From: Polyangiaceae bacterium | GTDB lineage: Bacteria; Myxococcota_A; Polyangia; Polyangiales; Polyangiaceae | DNA: 64,000 bases | NCBI GenBank assembly: GCA_020633235.1 | Contig: JACKEA010000002.1 | Location: 1,302,001 to 1,366,000, forward strand | Direction of reading: 5' to 3' | Shown: in pieces, positions 24,485 through 33,377 of the stretch | Layout: each line of letters begins with the position of its first letter | How positions within the stretch are numbered: the stretch's first letter is position 1 | Notes under the pieces: generated by a model | What the model was told of the DNA's origin: nothing | What the model saw: only the letters and a program-made list of their open reading frames with translations | Database searches by the model: none | Translations under genes and position numbers: made by a program

Positions 24485-26607
24485 GCGGGCTCCTCCTCGG
24501 CGTGGGCGTCCGCGGGGCGCAGCGAAAACTTTGCCTCATGGCGTCCGTAGCGCACCTCGACGCGGTGAACGGAGTCCCCGAGGGAAAGGTCGACGCGGCT
24601 CGAAAAGCGCGGGCTCTTTCCTTCGATCACCACCGAGCCCGGTTCGCGACGGAAGGTGTAGGCGACGCGCGTGCTGCCCACGTTGGGGGCGAAGACCGCC
24701 ATGAAGTCCGCGATGGCGCGCCGGTAGCCGGAGAGCAGCAAGCGACCTGGCAGCTCTTCCTCCCAAGACAGCGCGTCGGCCTGATCGAAGGGCACGCGCG
24801 CCAGCGCGATGAGCAAGAAGCGCAGCATGGAGCTGGCGCGGCCGGCGAAGTTCACGACCACGAAGCCGCCGTCGTAGGGATCGATGGTGAGCGCGGCATG
24901 TCGGGAACGAAGCAAGCGACGACCGAGGAGATCCAGCTCCACCCGGGCGACTTCCCGTTGTCCGCCCTCGTCGACCAGCTCCCAGGCGGAGCCGGGCACG
25001 AACGCCAGCACGCGGGCCAAGGCTTCGTCCCGCATCACGGGACGCACGAGCTGCCCCTCTTGCGGGATCACGCGGGTGCTCAGGCAAAAGCCATCGTCGC
25101 CGTGGCTCACGACGTCACCGAAGTCGGACGGCATCGTGGGACTGCCGAGCTCCGGCAGGCGCTGTAGCTGGAAGTGCAGGTGCGGCTCTGGAGAACGACC
25201 GGAGTTGCCGCAGCGGGCGATCTCCGTGCCCGGCGTGACCACCTCCCCGGGGCGTACCCGGATGCTCGAAGGCTGCAGGTGGGCGTAGAGGGAATACAGG
25301 CCCACGCCGTGCGCAACCACGATGGCGTTGCCCCAGTTGTCGTGGGTGTTGACCTCGCCGGGGGGATTGTCGTCGATGCCGTCGTGCACGCTCACCACGG
25401 TGCCCAGGCCTGCCGCCAGCACCGGCAAGCCGTAGCAGTGGTAGTCCCGCAGCGTGGCGCCGTCGCGACCGAAGGTCTTGCCCTCGTTGTTCTTCACCTC
25501 GAAGTCGAGACCGTGTCGCCACAAGCCCTTGTGGGTGTACTGACCATCGTACCCTTGGGTGACGGTCCACTCTCCGCGGAAGGGCAGCCGGAAGGGCAAC
25601 CACGCGACGTCGCCGAATCGGCGCACGCGCATGAGATGACTGGCCAGCGCTTCCTCTGGTCGATCCATGGGGATGGTGGACCGCGGTCGCGTATCCGCCT
25701 CGCGGCGGCGCGACGCCGTGAGCACCAAATGTGTGGTCACCACGAAGGGCAGCGACAGCACCGGCAAGAACGCAATGCCCGCCGCCGGCGCGAGGGCATA
25801 GGCGAGCAACGAGGAGATGGCGGCGCCCACGGCGGCGAGCAGGAGCGACGCCGGCTGCGGCACGAACCAGACGCCGCCCAGCGCCATGGCGGTGAGCACC
25901 GCGTTGAAGGACGCCAGCACGTCCACCAGCGAGGGCTCCATGTCCGCTCGCAGGAGCAGGCGCATCAGCGCCGCCACCAGCCCGCCAATCAGCGCCAGCA
26001 GCAGAGATATGCGGCTGTGCCAGGCGATGGCCGCCAGCACCAAGGCGCCAGCCAGTCCCCCGCTCAAGAACAAGAGCGACGCCGGAACGTCCAGCCACGA
26101 AGGCGCCAGTATGGACGCCGGCAAGAAGGACGCCGGAGCGGCGAGCTCCAGCATGGCGTCCGAGGCCGGCAAGCTGCGCGCGCCGAGATGGACGATCCAA
26201 GCGCTGGCGATGAAGGGCAAGGAGTGGGTGGGTAGCGCCACGCTGGAGAACACCGCTTCGAAGGAGGCACTGAGCAGCACCGCGAGCACGGCCGCGAAGA
26301 ACACCAACACCAGCGGGTGCCCGCCCCCGGGAGCGAAGATGGCCAGCGCCAAGGTCGAGAGGATGGCGGTGGTCGCGCCGGTTCCTTCGCGCACGACGCG
26401 AGCACCGAGACCGAACACCCAGGCCGTGAGGTGACCCACGACCAGTGCACCCAGGGTAGCGAGCGCGAGCCGGGGCACCGTGGCGATGGCGAGGAACACC
26501 AAGAGTCCCGGCCCCACGCCGCGAGCGAACACGATCTGAGCGTAGGGCCGGAGCAGAAGCTCCAGCGCCACCGTGATCCGGCTCTCTTGGCTCAGCTCCT
26601 GAGCCAC
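24481..26607 (-). CDS. Urea-transporter-like membrane domain fused to an M23 peptidase
   Basis: 708 residues, GTG start. Residues about 1-310 are strongly hydrophobic with about ten membrane helices and the two-repeat look of urea transporters (LASFNAVLTAMALGGVWF; FLPVLSLPFVVTTHLVL). Residues about 345-500 are an M23 (LytM) metallopeptidase: HGLDFEV supplies the first His and Asp, YSLYAHLQP and EPHLHFQLQ the HxH end of the zinc site. A further ~200 residues follow with no clear family. The peptidase would cut peptidoglycan crosslinks beside the membrane. Overlaps with genes on both sides (16 and 4 bases) put it in the middle of the PqqD-like/ATP-grasp operon. Whether urea is the cargo is open. 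Confidence 0.85.
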   Translation of the reverse strand: MAQELSQESRITVALELLLRPYAQIVFARGVGPGLLVFLAIATVPRLALATLGALVVGHLTAWVFGLGARVVREGTGATTAILSTLALAIFAPGGGHPLVLVFFAAVLAVLLSASFEAVFSSVALPTHSLPFIASAWIVHLGARSLPASDAMLELAAPASFLPASILAPSWLDVPASLLFLSGGLAGALVLAAIAWHSRISLLLALIGGLVAALMRLLLRADMEPSLVDVLASFNAVLTAMALGGVWFVPQPASLLLAAVGAAISSLLAYALAPAAGIAFLPVLSLPFVVTTHLVLTASRRREADTRPRSTIPMDRPEEALASHLMRVRRFGDVAWLPFRLPFRGEWTVTQGYDGQYTHKGLWRHGLDFEVKNNEGKTFGRDGATLRDYHCYGLPVLAAGLGTVVSVHDGIDDNPPGEVNTHDNWGNAIVVAHGVGLYSLYAHLQPSSIRVRPGEVVTPGTEIARCGNSGRSPEPHLHFQLQRLPELGSPTMPSDFGDVVSHGDDGFCLSTRVIPQEGQLVRPVMRDEALARVLAFVPGSAWELVDEGGQREVARVELDLLGRRLLRSRHAALTIDPYDGGFVVVNFAGRASSMLRFLLIALARVPFDQADALSWEEELPGRLLLSGYRRAIADFMAVFAPNVGSTRVAYTFRREPGSVVIEGKSPRFSSRVDLSLGDSVHRVEVRYGRHEAKFSLRPADAHAEEEPA

Positions 26608-27935
26608 GCTGGCACCACTTCTTGGGCGAGCAGCGTGTCGACGGTTTCGGCTTTGCGGATCAAGCCGTGCTCACCTCGCGAGGAAACCATGACGACGTTC
26701 GGTCGCTCCGTGATGAACTGCATCCACTGCGTGACGTTGTAGGCGCCAACGTGTCCAATCACGACGCGATCTCCCGACTCCATGGGCGGGAACAGGATTC
26801 CGTCTCGGACGACGTCGATGTTCATGCACAGCGGCCCAAAGAAGACCGAAGGCTCGGCCACGCCGTGGGAATCCTGGGCGGGGTGGACGTCGTGCCGGTA
26901 CCACCAAGCCGTGGGCAAGATGTTCACTCCCGCGTCGAGGATCACCGCGCGCCGGCCGTCCACCAGACGTTTGGAGCCGATCACGGTGGAGAGCAGCACG
27001 GCGGCGTCGTCCACCAGCGCGCGACCGGTCTCGAGCACGACGCGGGGCGCCGGCTCGCCGTCGAGCCCTTCCTCGAGGCCCGCGGCGAGCTTCTCCACGT
27101 ATTGCCCCAGAGAAGGCGTGATTTCCTCACCGGGCAGGTACTGCTGGTGCAGGGTGTTGTGGGACGCGAAGCCGCCACCGAAGTCCAACGTCTGGATGCG
27201 GACCCCGTGCTCCCGCGCCAGGGCGCGGGCGAAGCGACCCAGGGCGCGCGCCTCCAGGCGATAGGCATCTGGGTCGAGAATGAACGTGCCGATGTGACAG
27301 TGCAGGGAGTCCAGCACCAGGCGCGCCCCTCTCTCGATGCGGCGCACGGCCTGCATGGCGCTGCCGTTCTCCACGTTGAAGCCAAAGCGATCCCAGCTGG
27401 GGACCGGCAGCTCGGCGAGATTGACGCGGATGCCCACGGTCGGCTGGATGCCGAGACGCGCCGCCACCTGTTCCGCGAGGGCGAGCTCGTCCAGGTGGTC
27501 GATGTTCACGTGGACACCTTCCTGGAAGGCCCGCTCCAGATCGCGCGCCGTCTTGGATGGGCCGTTGAACACGATCTGCGAGCCTGGGACTCCGGTCCGG
27601 AAGGCCTTCTCCATCTCTTGGCCGGACACCACCTCGGCCCAGGCGCCTTCGCGATGGAAGACGCGGCACACGCTCTCCAGGTAGTTCGTCTTGTAGGACC
27701 AGGCGATGGTGAACTGGGGGAAGCGCCGCGCCAGCTGGTCCCGCAGCTCCCGCACGCGATCTTGCAGGATGCGCTCGGAGAACACGAACAGCGGCGAGCC
27801 GTAGGTCGACATCAGGTCCGCCACCCGAGCACCTTCGAACTCCGTGACCGCCCGCGGCGTGGTGACGGCGCCGAACTTGCTACGGCCACCCATCGCGTGG
27901 CGGACGATGACCGGCCTCTCGTAACGCGGCTTCAT
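26592..27935 (-). CDS. PLP-dependent decarboxylase of the diaminopimelate/ornithine decarboxylase fold
   Basis: 447 residues, alanine-racemase-fold barrel plus C-terminal beta domain. The PLP lysine is in IAWSYKTNYLESV (about residue 82), FGFNVENG and LHCHIGTF bind phosphate and substrate, DFGGGFASH is the glycine-rich PLP loop, and FFGPLCMNIDVV carries the Cys and Asp that in LysA-type enzymes complete the partner active site. It could decarboxylate DAP, lysine, ornithine or arginine-like substrates; the first ~45 residues do not match standard LysA. ATGA overlap with the ATP-grasp gene shows coupled translation. An amine product could be the substrate of the ATP-grasp ligase, which is inference. 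Confidence 0.85.
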   Translation of the reverse strand: MKPRYERPVIVRHAMGGRSKFGAVTTPRAVTEFEGARVADLMSTYGSPLFVFSERILQDRVRELRDQLARRFPQFTIAWSYKTNYLESVCRVFHREGAWAEVVSGQEMEKAFRTGVPGSQIVFNGPSKTARDLERAFQEGVHVNIDHLDELALAEQVAARLGIQPTVGIRVNLAELPVPSWDRFGFNVENGSAMQAVRRIERGARLVLDSLHCHIGTFILDPDAYRLEARALGRFARALAREHGVRIQTLDFGGGFASHNTLHQQYLPGEEITPSLGQYVEKLAAGLEEGLDGEPAPRVVLETGRALVDDAAVLLSTVIGSKRLVDGRRAVILDAGVNILPTAWWYRHDVHPAQDSHGVAEPSVFFGPLCMNIDVVRDGILFPPMESGDRVVIGHVGAYNVTQWMQFITERPNVVMVSSRGEHGLIRKAETVDTLLAQEVVPAWLRS

Positions 27936-29002
27936 GGGACCTCCGGGCCGAGCTCGGCCATGCCAGTGGAAGCGATGTGCCCGAAGCGGGAAAGCTCCGC
28001 GATCTGGTCCATCGAGATGCGCACGAACATCGTGCCGACGCGATAGCCGGACATCTTCGCGACGGGCTCGCCCATGGCGAGCTTCACGCACGCGAGCGGC
28101 AAGTTCTGCCCCGCGGCCGTCGCCAGGTAGACCCAGGCAGGAAAGCGAGGATTCACCTCGGCGACGTACAAGGTGCCCCCCTCCGACTCCTTGATCAGCT
28201 CCACCTCGAGGCCGCCGCGCCAAGACAACGCGCCAACGACCTTCTCCGTGACGTCGAGCAGGCGAGCGTCGTCGATGGTGACGCCGGCCCAACCTTTCCC
28301 CTTCTCCGTCAGGGCCATCTTGCGCATCGCAACGGCTCCGACGGTGTTCCCGTTCCCGTCTCCCAGCCCGGCAACGTTGTACTCCTCGCCCTTCACGAAG
28401 CGCTGGACCACGACTGGCAGACCCCAGGAAGCGACGAAATGGTGGAACGCTTGCACGGCGTCCGCTTCGCTGTAGGCGATGGTCGCGCCGTAGAAGACTC
28501 CCTTGATCACGATGGGCAGGCCGAAGCGCGACACGAGGCGCGGAAGAGCCGCAGCGCTGCTCACCGCCTCCGACTCCGGAACCAAGAACCCGGCGCGCTT
28601 TCCCAGCTCCGGCAGCCGCGACTTGGACACCTGGTCCACCGACTCGATGCGCGGAACGAGGCTTGCGATCTGGCTCTTTTGAAGGGCTTCCTCGAGCATC
28701 GCCACGGCCCTGAGCTCGGAGTCCAGGGTGGGCAGCAGCACGTCCAGACCGAAGCGCTCCTTGACCTCCAGAATCCGACTCAGCACCGCCTCGCGACCGG
28801 ATGACGGGAACGGGAGGATCGCCGCGGCGTCGAGCAGTCCCTCGGAGTAGAAGCCCGGATCCAGCGCGTCGTAGCCCAGCCCGATGACGCGCCCGGCGAA
28901 CTCGGGCGCAGCGCGCAACGAGCGCGCCACGGCAACACCTGGCGCGGGATTGTCCGTCGCGTTCATGCCGGTGATGGCGACCGCACAGCTGATGCCGGAC
29001 AT
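27932..29002 (-). CDS. ATP-grasp ligase (carbamoyl-phosphate-synthase-like)
   Basis: 356 residues. An N-terminal Rossmann-like part (SCAVAITGMNATDNPAPGVA) is followed by the ATP-grasp fold: LPIVIKGVFYGATIAY with the nucleotide lysine, VVQRFVKGEEYNVAGLGD, and GGLEVELIKESEGGTLYVAEVNPRFP with the Glu/Asn pair that binds magnesium. It should make an acyl-phosphate and then an amide or peptide bond. The best analogy is amino-acid ligases of the PylC/CarB-like group. It overlaps the PqqD-like gene by one base (TGATG) and the decarboxylase gene by four, so the three are made in fixed proportion. Confidence 0.87.
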   Translation of the reverse strand: MSGISCAVAITGMNATDNPAPGVAVARSLRAAPEFAGRVIGLGYDALDPGFYSEGLLDAAAILPFPSSGREAVLSRILEVKERFGLDVLLPTLDSELRAVAMLEEALQKSQIASLVPRIESVDQVSKSRLPELGKRAGFLVPESEAVSSAAALPRLVSRFGLPIVIKGVFYGATIAYSEADAVQAFHHFVASWGLPVVVQRFVKGEEYNVAGLGDGNGNTVGAVAMRKMALTEKGKGWAGVTIDDARLLDVTEKVVGALSWRGGLEVELIKESEGGTLYVAEVNPRFPAWVYLATAAGQNLPLACVKLAMGEPVAKMSGYRVGTMFVRISMDQIAELSRFGHIASTGMAELGPEVP

Positions 29003-29250
29003 CAGCCTGCCAGCCCTTGTTCGGCGAGACGAGCGAGAAAGTCGTCCACGTCGCGTGCCACGTCCTCGCTGCCGTCCATTTCCATCTCGTCGCGCAGGCG
29101 CTTGACGATGGCGTCGGTGCTCTGCCCCTCCTTCAACGCGGAGAGCACGATCAATCCGGCGGCGTTGACGGTGAAGGTGTGGCCCGTCACGGGATCGAAG
29201 ACGAAGCCGGAATCACTGAGCGCGAGCTGACGCAACCGCGAGACGTCCAT
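29002..29250 (-). CDS. PqqD-like (RRE-type) winged-helix protein
   Basis: 82 residues, first gene of the cluster. FVFDPVTGHTFTVNAAGLIV, then LKEGQSTDAIVKRL and DVDDFLARLAEQGL match the PqqD fold, the peptide-recognition element (RRE) that presents leader peptides to modifying enzymes in many RiPP pathways; some PqqD-like proteins serve in non-RiPP systems. It is stand-alone here and translationally linked to an ATP-grasp ligase. I saw no short precursor gene in the 265 bases upstream, so its partner may be one of the clustered proteins or be encoded elsewhere. Start set at the ATG with the best fit to the fold; no strong ribosome site is visible. Confidence 0.8.
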   Translation of the reverse strand: MDVSRLRQLALSDSGFVFDPVTGHTFTVNAAGLIVLSALKEGQSTDAIVKRLRDEMEMDGSEDVARDVDDFLARLAEQGLAG

Positions 29251-29515
29251 GCAAGCGAATCAGCAACTTCCGTACCCGGAACGGTGGACAGAGCAGCAAT
29301 TCCGCAGTTCTTGCAGGCGCCGGACGCAGCGTCCGATGACCCGGAGCTTGGGCAGCGACAATGCGCCGCAGGGGACCGCCGCGCTTGCGCAATCCGTGCG
29401 CCAGGATCGGGGTCACAGCGCAAGGGGCGACAGGAAATGCCCTCGAATTCGCCCGTATCGTCGACGCTTTCTTGGCTCTTGCTCCCGCCGGGACCAATGG
29501 CATGCTTCGCGCCCC
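29251..29515. other. Divergent intergenic region
   Basis: 265 bases separate the PqqD-like operon from the S1 gene, so two promoters should lie here. The only structure seen is a small inverted repeat, TTCCG-tacc-CGGAA, at 29268-29281, 18 bases before the ATG of the PqqD-like gene. It could be an operator half-site pair or chance. No convincing ORF with a ribosome site and no clear -35/-10 pair was found. Confidence 0.4.
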
Positions 29516-30775
29516 ATGAGCAAAGACGACTTCGCCTCGTTGATGGAGGCATCGGTCAAGAGCGGCTCGAGCAGAGCAACGCGGCGCCTGCACAACGGCG
29601 ATGTGGTCGAGGGCACGATCATCCAGATCGCAGCGGACGCCATCTTCGTGGACATCGGCACACCAGGTGATGCACGCATCGACCGCTCGGAGCTCGAGGA
29701 TCGCTCGGGCAACGTCACGGTGAAAGTCGGAGACCCACTGCGAGCGACCGTGGTCAGCGCGAACAGCGAAGGTCCGGTGCTCACACTGGCGATGGGACGC
29801 GGCACGAGCCTGGACCTGACGCAGCTGCAAGCAGCACGCGAAGGCGGCGTGCCAGTAAGCGGCAAGGTCACCAAGGCCGTGAAGGGCGGGCTCGAGCTCG
29901 AGATCGGCGGCGTGCGCGCGTTCTGTCCGGCATCGCAGGTGGAGATCGGCTACGCCGCGGATCTCGGAGTGTGGGAAGGCCAAGAGATCGAGGTCAAGGT
30001 CATCGAGATCAAAGACGGGGGGCGTTCGGTCGTCGTTTCTCGCCGCGCGCTGTTGGAAGACGAACGCCAGCGTCTGGCGGAAGCGATGAGCGGACAGCTC
30101 GTGCCCGGCGCGGATCTCACGGGCACCGTGCGAGCCACTCAGAAGCACGGTGTGATCGTGGACGTGGGTGGCGTGGACGGGTTCGTGCACGTGTCGGAGC
30201 TCGCCCACCGGCGGGTGGAGAGTCCGGAGGACGTCGTCAGCGTGGGAGACACGGTGGAGGTCCGCGTGGTGTCGCTGGAAAAGACCGACAAGGGCCTCCG
30301 GCTGCGCCTCAGCATGAAGGCGCGCATCGCTGCCGAGGAGCGGGCTCGCGCCGCCAAGGACGAGGTACTGGCCGGCCGCGTGTCGGGTCATGTCAACGGT
30401 GGCGTGTTGGTGACCACGTCCAAGGGCGACGGCCTGGTGCCCCTCAGGGAGCTCGGGCTACCACCAGGCGCCGACCACCGGCGAGCCTTCCCAGTGGGCA
30501 AGGAAGCCGACGTCGTGCTTCTGGAGCGCGACCCGAACGGTCGCCAACGCTTCAGCATGACCGGGGTCTCCCGGGTGCAGGAGCGTCAGAACTATCGCGA
30601 CTTCGCCCAGTCGCCGGCGGGCGGCGGCTCCATGGGCAGCCTCGGGGATCTGCTTCGGGAAAAGCTCAACTTGCCCGCAGAGCGCTCGGCCGAGAGCGAG
30701 CCGCAGGAAAAGACCGAAGAGCCGACCGCCGTCTCCGGGGAGCCGCGCCCGGGCATCGTTCGGCGCAAGCGCTGA
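29516..30775 (+). CDS. S1-domain RNA-binding protein (ribosomal protein S1-like)
   Basis: 419 residues with about four S1 (OB-fold) repeats: residues ~25-95 (GDVVEGTIIQIAADAIFVDI), ~110-182 (GVPVSGKVTKAVKGGLELEI), ~200-275 (GADLTGTVRATQKHGVIVDV, FVHVSELAHRRV) and a weaker fourth (LAGRVSGHVNGGVLVTT, GLVPLREL). The tail is charged and low complexity and ends in RPGIVRRKR. It resembles a shortened ribosomal protein S1 or a YugI/CvfB-like translation or RNA-decay factor rather than the six-repeat RpsA. The start is the ATG directly before SKDDFASLMEASVKSG; the frame is open upstream but without domain content. Confidence 0.88.
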   Translation: MSKDDFASLMEASVKSGSSRATRRLHNGDVVEGTIIQIAADAIFVDIGTPGDARIDRSELEDRSGNVTVKVGDPLRATVVSANSEGPVLTLAMGRGTSLDLTQLQAAREGGVPVSGKVTKAVKGGLELEIGGVRAFCPASQVEIGYAADLGVWEGQEIEVKVIEIKDGGRSVVVSRRALLEDERQRLAEAMSGQLVPGADLTGTVRATQKHGVIVDVGGVDGFVHVSELAHRRVESPEDVVSVGDTVEVRVVSLEKTDKGLRLRLSMKARIAAEERARAAKDEVLAGRVSGHVNGGVLVTTSKGDGLVPLRELGLPPGADHRRAFPVGKEADVVLLERDPNGRQRFSMTGVSRVQERQNYRDFAQSPAGGGSMGSLGDLLREKLNLPAERSAESEPQEKTEEPTAVSGEPRPGIVRRKR

Positions 30776-30791
30776 CGCCCGAGCAGAGCGC

Positions 30792-31934
30792 TCAGTCCCT
30801 GAGGAAGTGGCAGGTGTACCCTCCCGGGTGCTTCTCCAAGTAGTCCTGGTGGTAGCCCTCCGCGGGGGTGAAAGGACCGGCCTCCACGATCTCCGTCGCG
30901 ATCGGCCCCTTCCACTTGCCGCTGGCTTGAACTCGCGCCTTCACCTCTTCGGCCACCTTCTTCTGTTCCGGCGAGGTCACGAAGATGGCAGATCTGTACT
31001 GGCTTCCCACGTCGTTCCCCTGGCGATTCTTGGTCGTGGGGTCGTGCATGCGGAAGAACCACTTTTCGAGCAGATCCGCGTAGGAGAGCCTCTTCGGGTC
31101 GAACACGATCCGGATGCTCTCAGCATGACCGGTACGGCCTGTCTTGACCTGCTCGTAGGTTGGGGCGGCGGTGCTCCCCCCGGCGTATCCCACCTCGGTG
31201 TCGATGACGCCGTCGACCTTGCGCAAGATGTCTTCCATGCCCCAGAAGCAGCCGCCGGCCAGCACCGCGGTTTCCAGGGTGGTCTCGCACCCCGGTGCCT
31301 GGCCTGGCTCGGGGCGAGCACAGCTGTTGTCGCTGGAACTGGCCGCGGGTTTCGCAGAACCCTCGAACAGCGACCGATATTGTCCGTAGCCTTCGGCTTC
31401 GAGCTTCTCCACCGGAACGAAGCGAAGGGACGCTGAGTTGATGCAGTAGCGCTGTCGGTCCGGACCAGGGCCGTCGTCGAACACATGGCCCAGGTGCGAG
31501 TCCCCGGCGCGGGAGCGAACCTCGCGGCGAACCATCCCATGGCTGGAGTCGGTTTTCTCCACGACGCGAGCGTCTTCCACTGGTCGGGTGAAGGACGGCC
31601 AACCGGTACCGGAGTCGAACTTGTCACGGGAGCTGAAGAGCGGCTCGCCGGTCACCACGTCCACGTACAGGCCTTCCCGGTGGTCGTTCCAGAACTCGTT
31701 CTGGAACGGAGGCTCGGTGGCATCCCGCTGGGTCACCTCGTACTGCATGCGGGTCAGGCGGGCGTGCAGCTCCGCGTCATTGGGCTTGTCGTACTTGTGG
31801 GCGTCCATGGTCGTCGTTCTGTCCGTTTTCCGTTCGGGCGGGGGGTGTACGGCCTCGCTGCCCCGCCGTCCGCAGGCCGCGAAGGCCAGCAGCAATATCG
31901 CGAGGGTAGCTGCGACTTTTGCCGGCATCATCAT
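30792..31934 (-). CDS. Lipoprotein methionine sulfoxide reductase, MsrB-MsrA fusion
   Basis: 380 residues repairing both sulfoxide forms of methionine. MMMPAKVAATLAILLLAFAAC gives a lipobox. The MsrB domain comes first (~50-175): FDSGTGWPSFTRP, SHLGHVFDDGP and the catalytic Cys in RYCINSASLRF. MsrA follows (~205-380): the catalytic Cys in AGGCFWGMED, VGYAGG, HAESI and GNDVGSQYRSAIF. Both zinc CxxC pairs of classical MsrB are replaced (VDVVTGEPLF and RSRAGDSHLG), so this MsrB is the zinc-free type. Its envelope location suggests protection of exported proteins from oxidants. Three Met codons stand in a row at the start; the first was taken. Convergent with the S1 gene, 16 bases apart. Confidence 0.93.
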   Translation of the reverse strand: MMMPAKVAATLAILLLAFAACGRRGSEAVHPPPERKTDRTTTMDAHKYDKPNDAELHARLTRMQYEVTQRDATEPPFQNEFWNDHREGLYVDVVTGEPLFSSRDKFDSGTGWPSFTRPVEDARVVEKTDSSHGMVRREVRSRAGDSHLGHVFDDGPGPDRQRYCINSASLRFVPVEKLEAEGYGQYRSLFEGSAKPAASSSDNSCARPEPGQAPGCETTLETAVLAGGCFWGMEDILRKVDGVIDTEVGYAGGSTAAPTYEQVKTGRTGHAESIRIVFDPKRLSYADLLEKWFFRMHDPTTKNRQGNDVGSQYRSAIFVTSPEQKKVAEEVKARVQASGKWKGPIATEIVEAGPFTPAEGYHQDYLEKHPGGYTCHFLRD

Positions 31935-32009
31935 TGTACCTAGGCCTACGAGCCGCGGCGCCAAGGGGTTACCCTGCCGAGTTGGCCCGTTTTGTGGGAA
32001 GATCCGCGG

Positions 32010-33377
32010 GTGACACGGAAGAGCTCGGCAAATCTGGCTTTGGCCGCCGCGTTCCTGGCAGTGGCCTGCGTGGGGAGCGGCGGCGATGGGCCCCCGCGTC
32101 CGGGCGGCCCTGGGAGCGGGGGCTCCGCCAACGGCACGGGCACCGGCGCGAACGGGGGCTCTGCCAACGGCACGGGCACCGGCGCGAGCGCGGGGTCCGG
32201 GAATGGCTCAGGCTTCGGCGGCTCCGGAAACGGCTCCGGCTCCGGCGGCACCGGAAACGGCTCTGGCTCGGGCGGCATCGGCGGTTCCGGCAACGGTTCC
32301 GGCTCGGGCGGCATCGGCGGCTCCGGCAACGGTTCCGGCTCGGGCGGCATCGGCGGCTCCGGCAACGGTTCCGGCTCTGGCGGCAATGGCACTGGTGGCT
32401 ATGGCGCCAACGGCAGCACCAGCTGTGGCGCCTTCGGCACCATCACCAGCGACAAGGCTTGCACGTACTACGCCCAGTCCTACTGCGCCACGCTCTCGGT
32501 GTGCGCGCCCGCGTTGCTCGACAAGGCCGGCTACGACTCCGAGGCCACGTGTCGTGATCGCGTCTACCTGAGCTGCCTACAGCACATCATTGCACCCGGA
32601 AGCAACGTCGAACCTCGGCTGTACGCGGCGGCAGCGAACATTTTGGCGCAGTCGTCCTGCGCGCTGTTCTATTCCGGAGAAGCCACCGCGACGCTCACCA
32701 TAGATTCCCTGTGCGGTGTGGCCGGCTCCAAGATCGGCGGAAGCGGCTGCTACGTCGACGACCAGTGCGACAGCCTGGTGTGCCAGAAGGGAGGCAACCT
32801 GTGCGGCGCCTGCACCACGGTGGCGGACGTGAATGAGCAATGCAGCTCCACCACGGGTTGCGCACCGGGTCTGTACTGCGATCAGCAGCTGTGCAAACCC
32901 AAGGGCAGCATCGGACAGAACTGCAGCAACAGCATCGACTGCACGCCGGAGCTTCACTGCGTGGTCGGTTCCTGTCAGCTTCGGCAGGGAGCCGGCGCCA
33001 GCTGCTCGTCCGAGCGCGACTGCAAAGCGGAACTGGTCTGCTACGGCGGCAAGTGCAAGCAACCGAGCCTGGGCGAGACCAATGCCAGCTGCAACGGCAG
33101 CGAGCCTTTGAGCTGCAACACGTTCAAGAACTTCTACTGCAGTGGCGGCAAGTGCACGGCGGGCTCGTCGGGCCTCCCGGGCCAGAACTGCACGTCCTCC
33201 AGCGTGTGCAAGTCCGGCGCGAAGTGCGTGATCCCGTCGGGGCAATCCCAGGGCGTATGCATGGCGATTGCCGTGGACGGCGCGAGCTGCAACGCGAACA
33301 CCGGACCCTACTGTCAGGACCCGGCGGTGTGCGTGAGCGGCAAGTGTCAGCTCCTGGACGGAACCATCTGTCCGTGA
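32010..33377 (+). CDS. Large Cys-rich lipoprotein with Gly/Ser repeat linker
   Basis: 455 residues from a GTG start. TRKSSANLALAAAFLAVAC ends in a lipobox. Residues about 25-135 are a Gly/Ser/Asn linker that includes three exact copies of a 12-residue unit (GGIGGSGNGSGS). The remaining ~310 residues begin with a helical part (ACTYYAQSYCATLSVCAP) and continue with at least five Cys-rich modules of the form C-x3-DC-x5-C-x4-C (CYVDDQCDSLVC; CSNSIDCTPELHC; CSSERDCKAELVC), like Dickkopf or EGF-type knots common in myxobacterial surface proteins. Its last bases overlap the next gene (GTGA), so a small membrane protein is co-expressed. Confidence 0.8.
   Translation: MTRKSSANLALAAAFLAVACVGSGGDGPPRPGGPGSGGSANGTGTGANGGSANGTGTGASAGSGNGSGFGGSGNGSGSGGTGNGSGSGGIGGSGNGSGSGGIGGSGNGSGSGGIGGSGNGSGSGGNGTGGYGANGSTSCGAFGTITSDKACTYYAQSYCATLSVCAPALLDKAGYDSEATCRDRVYLSCLQHIIAPGSNVEPRLYAAAANILAQSSCALFYSGEATATLTIDSLCGVAGSKIGGSGCYVDDQCDSLVCQKGGNLCGACTTVADVNEQCSSTTGCAPGLYCDQQLCKPKGSIGQNCSNSIDCTPELHCVVGSCQLRQGAGASCSSERDCKAELVCYGGKCKQPSLGETNASCNGSEPLSCNTFKNFYCSGGKCTAGSSGLPGQNCTSSSVCKSGAKCVIPSGQSQGVCMAIAVDGASCNANTGPYCQDPAVCVSGKCQLLDGTICP
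32271..32378 (+). repeat. In-frame 36-bp tandem repeat, three copies
   Basis: Units at 32271-32306, 32307-32342 and 32343-32378 differ only at single positions (ggttcc versus ggctcc). Each encodes GGIGGSGNGSGS in the linker of the lipoprotein, so copy-number change by slippage would alter linker length without breaking the frame. Confidence 0.85.

Noticed and set aside
32271..32378. Regular repeats considered as a CRISPR array
   Set aside because: No unique spacers; units are directly joined and encode protein in frame.
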